A DNA stretch of 64,000 bases from UMGS1519 sp050951095 (GTDB taxonomy: Bacteria; Actinomycetota; Coriobacteriia; Coriobacteriales; Eggerthellaceae), in contig JBMNIQ010000007.1 of assembly GCA_050951095.1 (NCBI GenBank), positions 62,001-126,000 on the forward strand. The letters run 5' to 3'. The position numbers and the translations under genes are program-made. The stretch's first letter is position 1. Each line of letters begins with the position of its first letter. Positions 42,815 to 51,669 of the stretch are shown here, in pieces. The notes beneath the pieces are model-generated. The model searched no databases and was not told where the DNA came from. It worked only from the letters and a program-made list of their open reading frames with translations.

Positions 42815-44254
42815 CTAGTTGCCGTTCGTGCTGCTGCTCGAGCTGCTGGAACTCGAGTTGCTGGTGCTGTCCGTATCCTCGCCCAAGGTGACATCGAACG
42901 ACTTCGTCTCGCCGTTGCGGTTCACTTCCACGGTTACGCTATCGCCCACGTTGTGCGAGCGGACGGCTACCACCAGATCCGTTGCGGATGTGATGTTCGT
43001 ATCGCCCACCTTCGTGATGATGTCGCCCACTTTGATGCCCGCACTGTCTGCCGCGCTGCCGGAGCTGACGGAGTTCACGTAAGCGCCCGACTCAACGGAC
43101 AGGCCGTACTGCTTTGCGTTCTGCGAGGTAACGGTTGCGGCAGAAACGCCCAGCTGCGCATGCGAGGGCGTTTCGCCCTTCATGAGCTGCTTCGCGATGT
43201 CGATGGCATAGTCCACCGGGATGGCGAACCCGACACCGGAGTTCGAATCGCTGTTGCTGGCAATCATGGTGTTGATGCCGATGAGCTTGCCATTGGAGTC
43301 CACCAGCGCGCCGCCGGAGTTGCCGGGGTTGATGGCCGCGTCCGTCTGGATCATGTTCGTGTAGACTGCGGTGCTATCGCTGGCCTGCAGCGATGCAGAC
43401 GAACGGCTGGTTGCGGAAATGATGCCGGTAGAGACGGACTGCTCCATGCCGTACGGCGAGCCGATGGCCATGACCCACTCGCCCACCTTCAGGTTGGACG
43501 AGCTGCCGATCTCGATAGGCGTCAGTCCCGTTGCATTGACCTTGATCACCGCAAGGTCGCTGCTCTCATCTGTGCCGACGACCTTTGCGCTCAACATGCT
43601 GCCGTTCACGGACACCTTCAAGCTGGAGGCGCCCTCGATAACATGGTAGTTCGTCAGGATATAGCCGTTCTTGGACAGGATGACGCCGCTGCCCAGGCTG
43701 CTCTCCGTCTCAGTGCTGGTATCGGAGCCGTCGGACACGCCGCCGAAGAAGTTCGAGACGCTGTCCTGCTTCGTGTAGACGTAGATGCACACGACGGACG
43801 AGATGTCTTTCTGCGCAACCGTCTCGGCCAGGGTGTTGTCTTCGCCCTGAACGTTGATGGTCGTGTTCGTGTCGCTTCCCAAATCGACGGTATCGGCCGT
43901 CACGCCGCCGTTCGACAGGTTGCCGGTAACCCCGAGCACAATCAGGCATGCTGCCGCAGCGCCTACCAAACCGCCGATGAAGGCGCGCAATCCCGGGCGC
44001 TTCGCGGCACTGCTCCCCTTGGAGCCGCGGTTCCTGCCAATCCGGAAACGCTTCGATTTCCTGCTTCCCGCGGCTGCCCCGTTCGGCGGCACGGGACCAT
44101 TCGAAACTGGAGGCATCTCCCCGGTTTTTGCAGAGGACGTTTGCGATGCATCTCCCCAAGATGCCGTCTGGTCTGCAGCTCCAGTTTCCAAGGGTTCCGT
44201 ACTGCCGGTCCGGGACACGTTGCCGGAAGGACCGTTCTCGTTGTCGAGCGCCAT
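42815..44254 (-). CDS. HtrA/DegP-like serine protease with PDZ domain
   Basis: The 479-residue S1C protease has a long disordered cytoplasmic N-terminus (about 1-90), one membrane helix (about 91-110, IGGLVGAAAACLIVLGVTG), a trypsin-like domain and one PDZ domain (about 375-455), ending in a Ser/Asn tail. The catalytic triad is in LTNYHVIEG (His), SSDLAVIKVN (Asp) and INPGNSGGALVDSNG (Ser). It works outside the membrane in envelope protein quality control. It is monocistronic, between acpP and pyrH. Confidence 0.93.
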   Translation of the reverse strand: MALDNENGPSGNVSRTGSTEPLETGAADQTASWGDASQTSSAKTGEMPPVSNGPVPPNGAAAGSRKSKRFRIGRNRGSKGSSAAKRPGLRAFIGGLVGAAAACLIVLGVTGNLSNGGVTADTVDLGSDTNTTINVQGEDNTLAETVAQKDISSVVCIYVYTKQDSVSNFFGGVSDGSDTSTETESSLGSGVILSKNGYILTNYHVIEGASSLKVSVNGSMLSAKVVGTDESSDLAVIKVNATGLTPIEIGSSSNLKVGEWVMAIGSPYGMEQSVSTGIISATSRSSASLQASDSTAVYTNMIQTDAAINPGNSGGALVDSNGKLIGINTMIASNSDSNSGVGFAIPVDYAIDIAKQLMKGETPSHAQLGVSAATVTSQNAKQYGLSVESGAYVNSVSSGSAADSAGIKVGDIITKVGDTNITSATDLVVAVRSHNVGDSVTVEVNRNGETKSFDVTLGEDTDSTSNSSSSSSSSSTNGN

Positions 44255-44530
44255 ATAGCTGCTCCTTCCCTTCTATTGGACGCGATGTCCGAGCGATAGT
44301 AAGACGGATAAACCGTAGCAGAACGGCCGAGCAAACAGCGTCTCCGCAGCTCGAAATACCATCGTATTACGCAAAAACTCAACGCATTGCGCACGGTACC
44401 TGCAAAGGATGCCTTATGCGCCCGCCTCCCTGCATGTTTTGAAGTAGAATACGCACGGCGGCGGAACGTACCGCCGAAAACCGCCCGCACCCGAACGGTG
44501 CCCGGCATCCGCATAGCAGATAGGACTCTC

Positions 44531-44749
44531 ATGGACACGCTGCAAACCATTAAAGATATCCTTCAGGACAATCTGGAAATCGATCCCGATACGGTCACGT
44601 TGGATTCCACCCTCGAATCGCTTTCCATCGACTCGCTGGATTTGGTAGAGCTGATCTGCGATCTGGAAGCCCGCTGCAACATCCAGCTGGGTTATCCCGA
44701 GAACCTGAACTCCGTCGGGGATATTGTGACGTACATCGACAACCTGTAG
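44531..44749 (+). CDS. acpP: Acyl carrier protein
   Basis: The 72-residue acidic carrier has the phosphopantetheine serine in LSIDSLDLVELICDLE (about residue 36). The frame is open upstream to 44387, but homology and AGGA 7 bases before the ATG set the start at 44531. A TAGAAT hexamer at 44445-44450 may be the -10. No fatty-acid synthesis genes are adjacent, and the partner pathway is probably general lipid synthesis. Confidence 0.93.
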   Translation: MDTLQTIKDILQDNLEIDPDTVTLDSTLESLSIDSLDLVELICDLEARCNIQLGYPENLNSVGDIVTYIDNL

Positions 44750-44799
44750 TTCGGTGCCGCCGTTTGACAGACGGCACGAAAGCGAATACTGGAAGACAA

Positions 44800-44834
44800 G
44801 CGGCATCCGCTGACCGGCGGGTGCCGCTTCGTTA
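44800..44834 (+). terminator. Hairpin after acpP
   Basis: The arms GCGGCA and TGCCGC with inner CCG/CGG are followed by TTCGTTAT. A smaller GCCGT/ACGGC hairpin lies at 44759-44775. Either or both may end the acpP transcript. Confidence 0.5.
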
Positions 44835-44850
44835 TACCTGGCGGGATATG

Positions 44851-44878
44851 AAAAACGGGCTGCCTGAAGGCAGCCCGT
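44851..44878 (-). terminator. Intrinsic terminator after tsf
   Basis: The perfect stem ACGGGCTGCC/GGCAGCCCGT with a 4-base loop is followed on the minus strand by TTTTTC. It closes the rpsB-tsf unit. Confidence 0.88.
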
Positions 44879-44915
44879 CGTGTGCATTCGCTCTTGCAGA
44901 AAATGCCCTGAGGAT

Positions 44916-45788
44916 TTAGTCCTCGGACTCGCCCAGCACGAAGCGGTCGAATGCCTTGATGGTGATGGTGGTGCCCAGCTTCTTCGCAACCTCATCCGTG
45001 TACTGCTTGATGGTCTTGTCGGGATCCTTGACGAAGTCCTGCTCAGTCAGAACGAATTCCTTGTAGAACTTGTTCATACGGCCGGTAGCGATCTTCTCCT
45101 GGATCTGCTCGGGCTTGCCGGACTCGGCAGCCTGCGCCTTGTAGATGCCCATCTCATGCTCCACCACGTCCGCGGGAACCTCCTCGCGGGAAACAGCGAT
45201 GGGGCCGGCAGCGGCGATCTGCATGGCCACGTCGCGGGCATACGTCTTGAACTCGTCCGTCTCGGCAGCCGCAGCATCGGCGACGTCGAAGGAAACCAGG
45301 ACGCCGATCTTGCCGCCCATGTGGACGTACGCAGCCAGGGCGTCGCCTTCCTTCACGCCGAAGCGGCTCAGCTGGATGTTCTCGCCCAGCGTGTGGATGG
45401 CGTCCGTGATGAGCTCGTCAACGGTCTGGCCGTCGATCTCGGAAGCCTTCAGGGCATCCATGTCAGCGGGCTTGTTCTCGATAGCGGCTCGGGCAATCTT
45501 CTCGGCATAGGCCTTGAACTTGTCGTTCATGCCGACGAAGTCCGTCTCGCAGTTCAGCTCGACGACGGCACCGGTCTTGCCGTCAGCGCTGACAACAGCC
45601 AGGGCAGTGCCCTCGTTCGTGGCACGGCCGGCCTTCTTCGCAACGGCGGCCAGGCCGGCGGTACGCAGGACGTCGACGGCCTTCTCCATGTCGCCGTCAG
45701 CCTTGACCAGGGCCTTCTTGCATTCCATCATGCCCGCGCCAGTCATCTCGCGGAGCTCCTTTACCATAGCAGCCTTGATTTCAGCCAT
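44916..45788 (-). CDS. tsf: Elongation factor Ts
   Basis: Nucleotide-exchange factor for EF-Tu. The 290-residue protein starts MAEIKAAMVKELREMTGAGM, and the core motif NCETDFVGMNDKFKAYAEKI is intact. The start is at 45788, with AAAGGA 5-6 bases upstream; a further in-frame ATG lies 15 bases earlier. It follows rpsB after a 129-base gap that holds an intrinsic terminator. Confidence 0.97.
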   Translation of the reverse strand: MAEIKAAMVKELREMTGAGMMECKKALVKADGDMEKAVDVLRTAGLAAVAKKAGRATNEGTALAVVSADGKTGAVVELNCETDFVGMNDKFKAYAEKIARAAIENKPADMDALKASEIDGQTVDELITDAIHTLGENIQLSRFGVKEGDALAAYVHMGGKIGVLVSFDVADAAAAETDEFKTYARDVAMQIAAAGPIAVSREEVPADVVEHEMGIYKAQAAESGKPEQIQEKIATGRMNKFYKEFVLTEQDFVKDPDKTIKQYTDEVAKKLGTTITIKAFDRFVLGESED

Positions 45789-45835
45789 GGATGTTCCTTT
45801 CACTTAGGGCCGCTTGCGCGGCATCTCCTTATCCG

Positions 45836-45866
45836 AAAAACGGCCCCGTCGTTCGGGGCGGGGCCG
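45836..45866 (-). terminator. Intrinsic terminator/attenuator between rpsB and tsf
   Basis: On the minus strand CGGCCCC pairs with GGGGCCG, with a further G/C pair set inside, followed by TTTTTC. It lies inside the rpsB-tsf operon, so it probably sets the S2:EF-Ts ratio by partial termination. Confidence 0.75.
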
Positions 45867-45917
45867 CTGATGCGAACATTCGTATCGCAGATGCGATGCC
45901 TGTCGTTCAGGTACGCG

Positions 45918-46706
45918 CTACTCGGCAGCGGGGGCGTCGGCGGCAGCCTCGGCAACAGCCTCGGACGTTGCGGGCTCGGCAGCCTCGGCGGGCTCCGTGC
46001 CCTCCATCTCCTCGACGGTCACGGCAGCGCCGGTGCCGGCGATGACGGCGTCGGCGATGAACTCGGTCATCAGCTTGACGGAGCGGATGGCGTCGTCGTT
46101 CGACGGGATGCCGTAATCGACCTCGTCAGGATCGCAGTTCGTATCGATGGTGCCCACGACGGGGATGTTCAGGCGATGGGCCTCGCGGATGGCGATCTCC
46201 TCGCGGTTCGTATCGATGACGAAGATGGCGTCCGGCAGCTTCTTCATGTTGCGGATGCCGTTCAGGTTCGTCTGCAGCTTCGCCAGCTCCTTCAGCAGCA
46301 GCACCTGCTCCTTCTTGGGCAGCGCCTCCATGCGGCCGTCGGACTGCATGGCCTCAAGCTCCTCCATACGGTTCACACGGGAGCGGATGGTGACGAAGTT
46401 CGTCAGCATGCCGCCCAGCCAACGGGTGTTGACGTAGGGCATGCCGCAGCGGTTCGCTGCTTCCACGATGGGGTCCTGGGCCTGCTTCTTCGTGCCCACG
46501 AACAGCACGGTGCCGCCGTTGTGTGTCAGGTTCGAAACGAACGTGTAGGCCTGGTCCATGCCAACCAGGGTCTGCTTCAGGTCCAGGATGTAGATATCGC
46601 CGCGATGACCGAAGATATACGGCTTCATCTTCGGGTTCCAACGGCGCGTCTGATGGCCGAAGTGAGCGCCTGCATCCAGCAGGGTCTTGATGTTGATCTT
46701 TGCCAT
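45918..46706 (-). CDS. rpsB: 30S ribosomal protein S2
   Basis: The 262-residue protein has the S2 signatures LLDAGAHFGHQTRRWNPKMK, VNTRWLGGMLTNFVTIR and PDAIFVIDTNREEIAIREA. The last roughly 40 residues are an Ala/Glu-rich, low-complexity tail (AEAAEPATSEAVAEAAADAP), common in actinobacterial S2. The start at 46706 has GGAGAG upstream. A near-consensus promoter lies 110 bases upstream. Confidence 0.98.
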   Translation of the reverse strand: MAKINIKTLLDAGAHFGHQTRRWNPKMKPYIFGHRGDIYILDLKQTLVGMDQAYTFVSNLTHNGGTVLFVGTKKQAQDPIVEAANRCGMPYVNTRWLGGMLTNFVTIRSRVNRMEELEAMQSDGRMEALPKKEQVLLLKELAKLQTNLNGIRNMKKLPDAIFVIDTNREEIAIREAHRLNIPVVGTIDTNCDPDEVDYGIPSNDDAIRSVKLMTEFIADAVIAGTGAAVTVEEMEGTEPAEAAEPATSEAVAEAAADAPAAE

Positions 46707-46816
46707 GTTCTCTCCATTCGTTAGTCCTCTGCACGACTTCATCTCCTGCCCGCAGCCTTATGGGAGGCCACTAGCGGACGCGGATCCATCGCGCATGTGT
46801 AATCAGAAACTCCGAA

Positions 46817-46844
46817 ATTATAGCGCCCTGGGAATCCAATGCAA
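46817..46844 (-). promoter_or_regulatory. Near-consensus sigma-A promoter of rpsB-tsf
   Basis: On the minus strand TTGCAT (46839-46844) and TATAAT (46817-46822) are separated by 16 bases. Transcription would start about 100 bases before rpsB, leaving a leader in which S2 could regulate its own synthesis. This is the best -35/-10 pair I see in the window. Confidence 0.7.
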
Positions 46845-46865
46845 CCGTCGATTGCCGCTGCACAC

Positions 46866-46908
46866 AAAATACCCGCGTCCAGCTGGGATTCCAGCGAAAC
46901 GCGGGTAT
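46866..46908 (-). terminator. Intrinsic terminator after aroE
   Basis: The ten-base arms ATACCCGCGT and ACGCGGGTAT enclose a second stem GCTGG/CCAGC. The minus strand continues TTTTG. It sits 28 bases after the aroE stop and directly upstream of the rpsB promoter. Confidence 0.85.
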
Positions 46909-46936
46909 GAAGTCCTCGGTGCTTTCGCCTACGGCA

Positions 46937-47812
46937 TCAGTCGTCGAACAGCTGCGCGCGGATGGCATCGATGGGCATATCCACGCCGAACCAGATCCTC
47001 TCGCCGGCAGCCGCCTGCTCGATCAGCATTCCCAAGCCCCCCACGGGCGTGGCTCCCTGGGCCTTCGCGTCTTTCAGCAGCTGCGTCTCGCGCGGGAAAT
47101 AGCACGCATCGGCAACGAACAGCCCGGGGCGGAGGTATGCGGGATCGACGAGCGTGTCCGTGGATCCTTCGCCCATGCCCACCTTCGTGGCGTTCGTCAC
47201 GCAATCGGATTCGGCGATGCACGCCTTCAGGTCGTCCTGGCTCTCCAGCGGATGCAGCGCGATGTCGCAGCCGGTGGCCTCCACGACGCTGGGCAGCAGC
47301 TTCACCGTGTGGTCCCACGAACGGCCGCCCTGCCGGCAGAATACGTTGATCTTCTTCGCGCCGTCCAGGGCCGCCTGCACGAGAATGGCCGACCCGGCAC
47401 CGCCCGCGCCCAGCAACGTGAACGTCTTGCCGTCCAGGTCAAGCCCGTGCTTGCGAAGATTCGTGGTGAAGCCCACGCCGTCCGTGTTGTGCCCGATGGC
47501 CTTGCCGTCGCGGAATTCGATGACGTTGACGGCCTGTTCCAGGTGCGCCGCATCGGAAAGCTCGTCCAGATACGGGATGACGGTGTTCTTGCAGGGCATG
47601 GTCACGTTCGCCCCGACAAAGCCCATGGCCTTCATTGCCGGAATCACAACGGGCAGGTCCTCCGTCTGGACGTCGAACGCGAAATAGCGCGCATCTATTC
47701 CCAACTGACGGAATGAATAGTTGTGCATCTCCGGGGAAAGGGAGTGCGCTACCGGGCTGCCGATGAGGCCGACAACCTTCGTGTGACCGGAAATGGGGAT
47801 GTATTCTGCCAT
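46937..47812 (-). CDS. aroE: Shikimate dehydrogenase
   Basis: NADP-dependent reduction of 3-dehydroshikimate. The 291-residue protein has the substrate site GLIGSPVAHSLSPEMHNYSF, GANVTMPCKNTVIPYLDELS (catalytic Lys in the family's VTxPxK motif), the AVNVIEFRDGKAIGHNTDG segment and a nucleotide loop LLGAGGAGSAILVQAAL. Start ATG at 47812 has GGAG at 8 bases. YdiB-type quinate/shikimate specificity cannot be excluded. The gene is monocistronic. Confidence 0.93.
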   Translation of the reverse strand: MAEYIPISGHTKVVGLIGSPVAHSLSPEMHNYSFRQLGIDARYFAFDVQTEDLPVVIPAMKAMGFVGANVTMPCKNTVIPYLDELSDAAHLEQAVNVIEFRDGKAIGHNTDGVGFTTNLRKHGLDLDGKTFTLLGAGGAGSAILVQAALDGAKKINVFCRQGGRSWDHTVKLLPSVVEATGCDIALHPLESQDDLKACIAESDCVTNATKVGMGEGSTDTLVDPAYLRPGLFVADACYFPRETQLLKDAKAQGATPVGGLGMLIEQAAAGERIWFGVDMPIDAIRAQLFDD

Positions 47813-48086
47813 GGCATTGCTCCGTCCGTGACACGCGATGCCGGGAGGGGCCCGCATCGCTTATAACTTGCCGTCATTACATTATTATGTATCCCTATGA
47901 GAGAATCGTAGAGAATTCCCTGCGCTGCTCAATACCCAATCAATGCGATCTCGCCCACTCTTCATTGCGATGCACCGGAATCGCCGCGCGTCCATAGTCG
48001 CAGTCAATCATGATCGAGGCTGTTCCGGGTGAGCCAACGGCGCATTGCGCCCCGCTTTCGCACACTCCAGCGCTTTGCAGGCAAAC
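47813..48086 (-). other. Gene-free stretch between the symporter gene and aroE
   Basis: I see no gene here. The middle (about 47865-47960) is A/T-rich and on the minus strand carries a TATAAG hexamer about 48 bases before aroE that may be its -10. The right end holds the symporter terminator, described separately. Confidence 0.4.
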
Positions 48087-48116
48087 GAAAAGCCGGGCGC
48101 CTTCCGCCGCCCGGCC
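48087..48116 (-). terminator. Intrinsic terminator after the symporter gene
   Basis: The stem GCCGGGCG/CGCCCGGC with an 8-base loop is followed on the minus strand by TTTTCG. It lies 43 bases after the symporter stop. Confidence 0.85.
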
Positions 48117-48158
48117 CCTGTTCCGTCTGCGTCCCGCGCAAAGGCCGCGGCCAACACG

Positions 48159-49577
48159 CTACTTCGTTGTGACGACGGGTATCTCCTCGTTGTTCACCTC
48201 GTCCAGGTTGCCCTTCCAGACGTAATGCTTCGTCTCCTTCGCGATGATGCCCGAAAGCGCCAGCACCACGATGATGTTCGGGATGGCCATGAGTGCATTC
48301 GCGATGTCCGAGCACGTCCACACCATGTCGCCGACGCCGATGACGCCCAGGAAGGCGACGATGACGTAAACCACCTGATACGGGCGAATGGCCTTGGAGC
48401 CGAACAGGTACGTGATGCAACGGTTGCCGTAGTAGCTCCAGCCGATGATGGTGGAGAAGGCGAACGTGATCATGCCGAAGACCAGGATGGGCGTTCCCAC
48501 GATAGGGATCTGCGCGAATGCCGCGCTCGTGAGCTCGGCGCCCTTCGTGATGGCGCCGTTTGCGAACATGTCGGGGTTCGCGATGCCGGTGGACACCAGC
48601 ACGATGCCGGTCAGCGCGCAGATGATGACCGTGTCCCAGAACGTGCCGGTCATGGAGACCAGCGCCTGGCGCGCCGGGTTGCGGGTGGAGGCAGCGGCAG
48701 CCACGATGGGCGCGGAACCCAGGCCGGACTCATTCGAGAACAGGCCGCGCGCGCAGCCGAATTGCAACGCCGCCATGAGGCCGGAGCCCACAGCGCCGCC
48801 GAATGCAGCCTGCGGCGTGAACGCGCATTCGCAGATCATCTGGATGGCCGGCCATACATATTCGGCATTCATGCAGATGATCACGATGCAGCCCACGGAA
48901 TACGCAATGGCCATGAACGGGACCAGCACTTGGCAGACCTTCGCGATCTGGCTGATGCCGCCGAAGATGACGAGGCTGACCAGCACCACGATGCACAGGC
49001 CGATGAGCCATGTGGGAGCATCGGGGAAGTTCGCGGTGATGATGCCCGCCATGGACGACGACTGCACGGCGGAGCCGATGCCGAACGAGGCAATGGCCGC
49101 GAACAGGGCGAACGCGCCGGCAAAGAAGGCCGCCCAAACGGGGGTGCTGCCGTCCTTGCGCTTGAACGCGCGCTTCCAAGCGTACATGGCGCCGCCCAGC
49201 ATCTCGCCCCGGTGGTCCTTGACGCGGTACTTCACGGAGATGAACGTCTCGGAGTACTTCGTGGCGATGCCAAACACGCCGGTCAGCCACATCCACAGCA
49301 CCGCGCCCGGGCCGCCTGCCAGAATGGCCGTGCCCACGCCGACGATGTTGCCGGTGCCGATGGTGGCGGAAAGCGCCGTCGCAAGTGCCTGGAACTGGCT
49401 GATGTCGCCTTCGGCCTGCGGATCCTTCGTCACGGAAAGCTTGATGCCGGTGCCGATCTTGCGCTGGATGACCCCCGTGCGAAACGTCAGGAAGATATGC
49501 GATCCCAGCAACAGGCAGATCATCGCCGGACCCCACACGAAGGAGTCTATCGAATTCAATACTGCTAGAACGTCCAT
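48159..49577 (-). CDS. Amino acid:cation symporter (AGCS, alanine/glycine:Na+ type)
   Basis: The 472-residue membrane protein has about 11 helices. AGCS signatures are FQALATALSATIGTGNIVGV, GPGAVLWMWLTGVFGIATKY and GCARGLFSNESGLGSAPI. It probably imports alanine or glycine with Na+. ATG at 49577 is chosen; a GTG three codons earlier is also possible, and neither has a strong ribosome-binding site. It has its own promoter region with a palindrome near the start point. Confidence 0.92.
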   Translation of the reverse strand: MDVLAVLNSIDSFVWGPAMICLLLGSHIFLTFRTGVIQRKIGTGIKLSVTKDPQAEGDISQFQALATALSATIGTGNIVGVGTAILAGGPGAVLWMWLTGVFGIATKYSETFISVKYRVKDHRGEMLGGAMYAWKRAFKRKDGSTPVWAAFFAGAFALFAAIASFGIGSAVQSSSMAGIITANFPDAPTWLIGLCIVVLVSLVIFGGISQIAKVCQVLVPFMAIAYSVGCIVIICMNAEYVWPAIQMICECAFTPQAAFGGAVGSGLMAALQFGCARGLFSNESGLGSAPIVAAAASTRNPARQALVSMTGTFWDTVIICALTGIVLVSTGIANPDMFANGAITKGAELTSAAFAQIPIVGTPILVFGMITFAFSTIIGWSYYGNRCITYLFGSKAIRPYQVVYVIVAFLGVIGVGDMVWTCSDIANALMAIPNIIVVLALSGIIAKETKHYVWKGNLDEVNNEEIPVVTTK

Positions 49578-49707
49578 GAGCCCCACTCTCTCTCATATGC
49601 AGATGATGCGCAGTCCCGCTATCAGACACCGATGAAGCAACCGTTGCGAACACATGATTTCGAACGCCCGCGAACTCGTCAGTCCACGCTTCGAACACCC
49701 AACTCTG

Positions 49708-49738
49708 ATAGGGTTCTAACCTATGAGTGAAAAGTATA
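49708..49738 (-). promoter_or_regulatory. Promoter -10 and overlapping palindrome upstream of the symporter
   Basis: Minus-strand TATACT (49733-49738) is followed 8 bases downstream by the palindrome ATAGG-N7-CCTAT (49708-49724), which would cover the first transcribed bases. This is the expected place for a repressor operator. The regulator is unknown. Confidence 0.4.
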
Positions 49739-49838
49739 TGAACATATGTTGCCGTATGATTTCCAAACCATTGCAGCGTGTTCCATTTATCCGCGAGGGG
49801 CGTATTCGCCCCGAATACGGTAGGTGAACGGAGGCCTC

Positions 49839-50696
49839 ATGTCAGCTCAACGCCCCCTCATCAGCTTCCGGAACGTCTGGTTCCGCTATCCCGGCGCCAC
49901 CGTCGAGCAATGGGCCGTGCGCGACTTGTCGTTCGACGTGGATCCCGGGCAATCCGTTGCCGTCGTAGGGGGCAACGGCAGCGGCAAGAGCACGCTGGCG
50001 AAGCTGGCCTGCGGCTTGCTGATACCCGACAAGGGCACCGTCACCGTGGATGGGCACGATACCGGAGACGCCGAGACGGCGCCCGCCGTCCATGCCGCCT
50101 GCGGATATGTGTTCCAGAATCCCGACGACCAGCTGGTTGAGAGCATCGTCGAGGACGAAGCGGCCTTCGGACCTGCGAATCTGGGGCTGGCGCGCAACGA
50201 GGTCCAGCACCGGGCACATACCGCGCTGGAAGCCGTGGGCCTGGCCGCATTCGCCCACTGCCCGGTCGCCTCGCTTTCCGGCGGGCAGAAGCAGCGGCTT
50301 GCCATTGCCGGCGCGCTGGCGCTGGGCCCGCAGGCATTGGTGCTGGACGAAGCCGCCAGCATGCTCGACCCGCGCGGGCGCCGCACCCTGGAGGAGCTGC
50401 TTGATGGCCGGCGCAGCCATGGCATTGCAACGGTGTCCGTCACGCATTTCATGGACGAGGCGCTGCGCGCAGACCGCATTATCGCCCTGGAAGCCGGGCG
50501 CATCGCCTGCGATGGCGCGCCCGAGGACGTGTTCGGCAACCGCGCCCTGGTAGAACGCCTATCGCTTGAAGAGCCGCTGCCCGTTGCGCTGCACCGCCTT
50601 CTTGCCGAACGCGGATTCGCCGTGCCGTTCTGCCGATCGGAGACGGAGTTCGCGCAGGCCGTGGCATCGCTTCGCGAACAGGAGGAAGCCCGATGA
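49839..50696 (+). CDS. ecfA1: ECF-type ABC transporter ATP-binding protein A1
   Basis: The 285-residue ATPase of the CbiO/EcfA family has Walker A GGNGSGKSTLAKLACG, the Q-loop VFQNPDDQLV typical of EcfA, signature LSGGQKQRLAIAGAL and Walker B ALVLDEAASMLD. The start is ATG at 49839 behind GGAGG; a GTG 15 bases earlier is unlikely. It overlaps the second ATPase by four bases (ATGA). It energises vitamin or metal uptake with an EcfT and an S-component, neither of which is encoded here. Confidence 0.9.
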   Translation: MSAQRPLISFRNVWFRYPGATVEQWAVRDLSFDVDPGQSVAVVGGNGSGKSTLAKLACGLLIPDKGTVTVDGHDTGDAETAPAVHAACGYVFQNPDDQLVESIVEDEAAFGPANLGLARNEVQHRAHTALEAVGLAAFAHCPVASLSGGQKQRLAIAGALALGPQALVLDEAASMLDPRGRRTLEELLDGRRSHGIATVSVTHFMDEALRADRIIALEAGRIACDGAPEDVFGNRALVERLSLEEPLPVALHRLLAERGFAVPFCRSETEFAQAVASLREQEEAR

Positions 50697-51595
50697 TCGC
50701 GTTCGAAGGAGTATCGTTCGCCTATCGCGATGACCGGCGGGAAGCGAACACGGCCCGCAAGCAGGGTAAACGCAGGAGGGAGCGTGGCAGGCGCGAAGAG
50801 GCCGACGTCAATGTCCCTGCAGAACGCGCTGCCGTCCGCGATGTTTCGTTCTCGCTCGAGCGTACCGGCCTGCTAGGCATCGCCGGTGCCACGGGAAGCG
50901 GCAAGAGCACGCTGTTGAAGCTGCTCGCCGGCCTGTTGGAGCCCCAAAGCGGGCGAATCGTTCGCACGTCTGATGGCGATGGCGCCCGCCCGCTGCGCGT
51001 CGGCCTCGTGTTCCAATACCCGGAACGGCAGCTGTTCGCGCAGACCGTGCGCGCCGATGCGGCATTCGGGCCGCACAACCGGGGCTTGGACCGGGAGCAG
51101 GCCGAACGCGACGCCGAATGGGCGCTGCGCATGGCCGGGGTCCCGGAGGCGCTATGGGACCGCAACCCGTTCAGCCTGTCGGGCGGCGAGCAACGGCGCG
51201 TCGCCCTCGCCGGCGTCCTTGCCCTGCGTCCGGACGTCCTGGCGCTTGACGAGCCCACCGCCGGCCAGGATCCCGCGCACCGCCGAGACCTGGCGGCGCT
51301 GCTGGAGCAACTGCGCGAACGGGGCATGCCCATTGTCATGACGTCGCATGACATGAACCTGCTGATGCGCTGCGATCAGGTCCTGATCATGGACCAGGGG
51401 AGCATTGTTGCGCATGGAACGCCCGCCCAGACGCTCTCCGATACCGAGCAGCTGGCATCCTGCGGATTGGAGGCGCCGGAGATGTTGCGGATGGCATCGT
51501 GCCTCCGGCAGAACGGGTTCGATATCCCGACAGACGCCGATACGGCCGAAGCGTTGGCGGATGCGCTGGCGAGGACGCTGCACCACCCGCTGTAA
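50693..51595 (+). CDS. ecfA2: ECF-type ABC transporter ATP-binding protein A2 with charged insert
   Basis: The 300-residue partner ATPase has Walker A GATGSGKSTLLKLLAG, EcfA-type Q-loop VFQYPERQLFAQTV, signature LSGGEQRRVALAGVL and Walker B VLALDEPTAGQDP. Between the first strand (IAFEGVSFAYRDD) and the core it has about 30 extra, highly charged residues (TARKQGKRRRERGRREE), absent from ordinary members. It is coupled to ecfA1. EcfT is expected elsewhere in the genome. Confidence 0.9.
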   Translation: MIAFEGVSFAYRDDRREANTARKQGKRRRERGRREEADVNVPAERAAVRDVSFSLERTGLLGIAGATGSGKSTLLKLLAGLLEPQSGRIVRTSDGDGARPLRVGLVFQYPERQLFAQTVRADAAFGPHNRGLDREQAERDAEWALRMAGVPEALWDRNPFSLSGGEQRRVALAGVLALRPDVLALDEPTAGQDPAHRRDLAALLEQLRERGMPIVMTSHDMNLLMRCDQVLIMDQGSIVAHGTPAQTLSDTEQLASCGLEAPEMLRMASCLRQNGFDIPTDADTAEALADALARTLHHPL

Positions 51596-51606
51596 CAAAA
51601 GCGATA

Positions 51607-51640
51607 GGCCGGAATGCACGTATGCATCCCGGCCCTTTCG
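51607..51640. terminator. Bidirectional terminator between ecfA2 and the DUF1292 gene
   Basis: The arms GGCCGG/CCGGCC and inner ATGCA/TGCAT form a near-perfect palindrome, followed on the plus strand by CTTTCG and on the minus strand by a more distant CTTTT. It lies between convergent genes. Confidence 0.65.
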
Positions 51641-51669
51641 TTGCCGTATCGGCGATATAGCTGCGTCCG

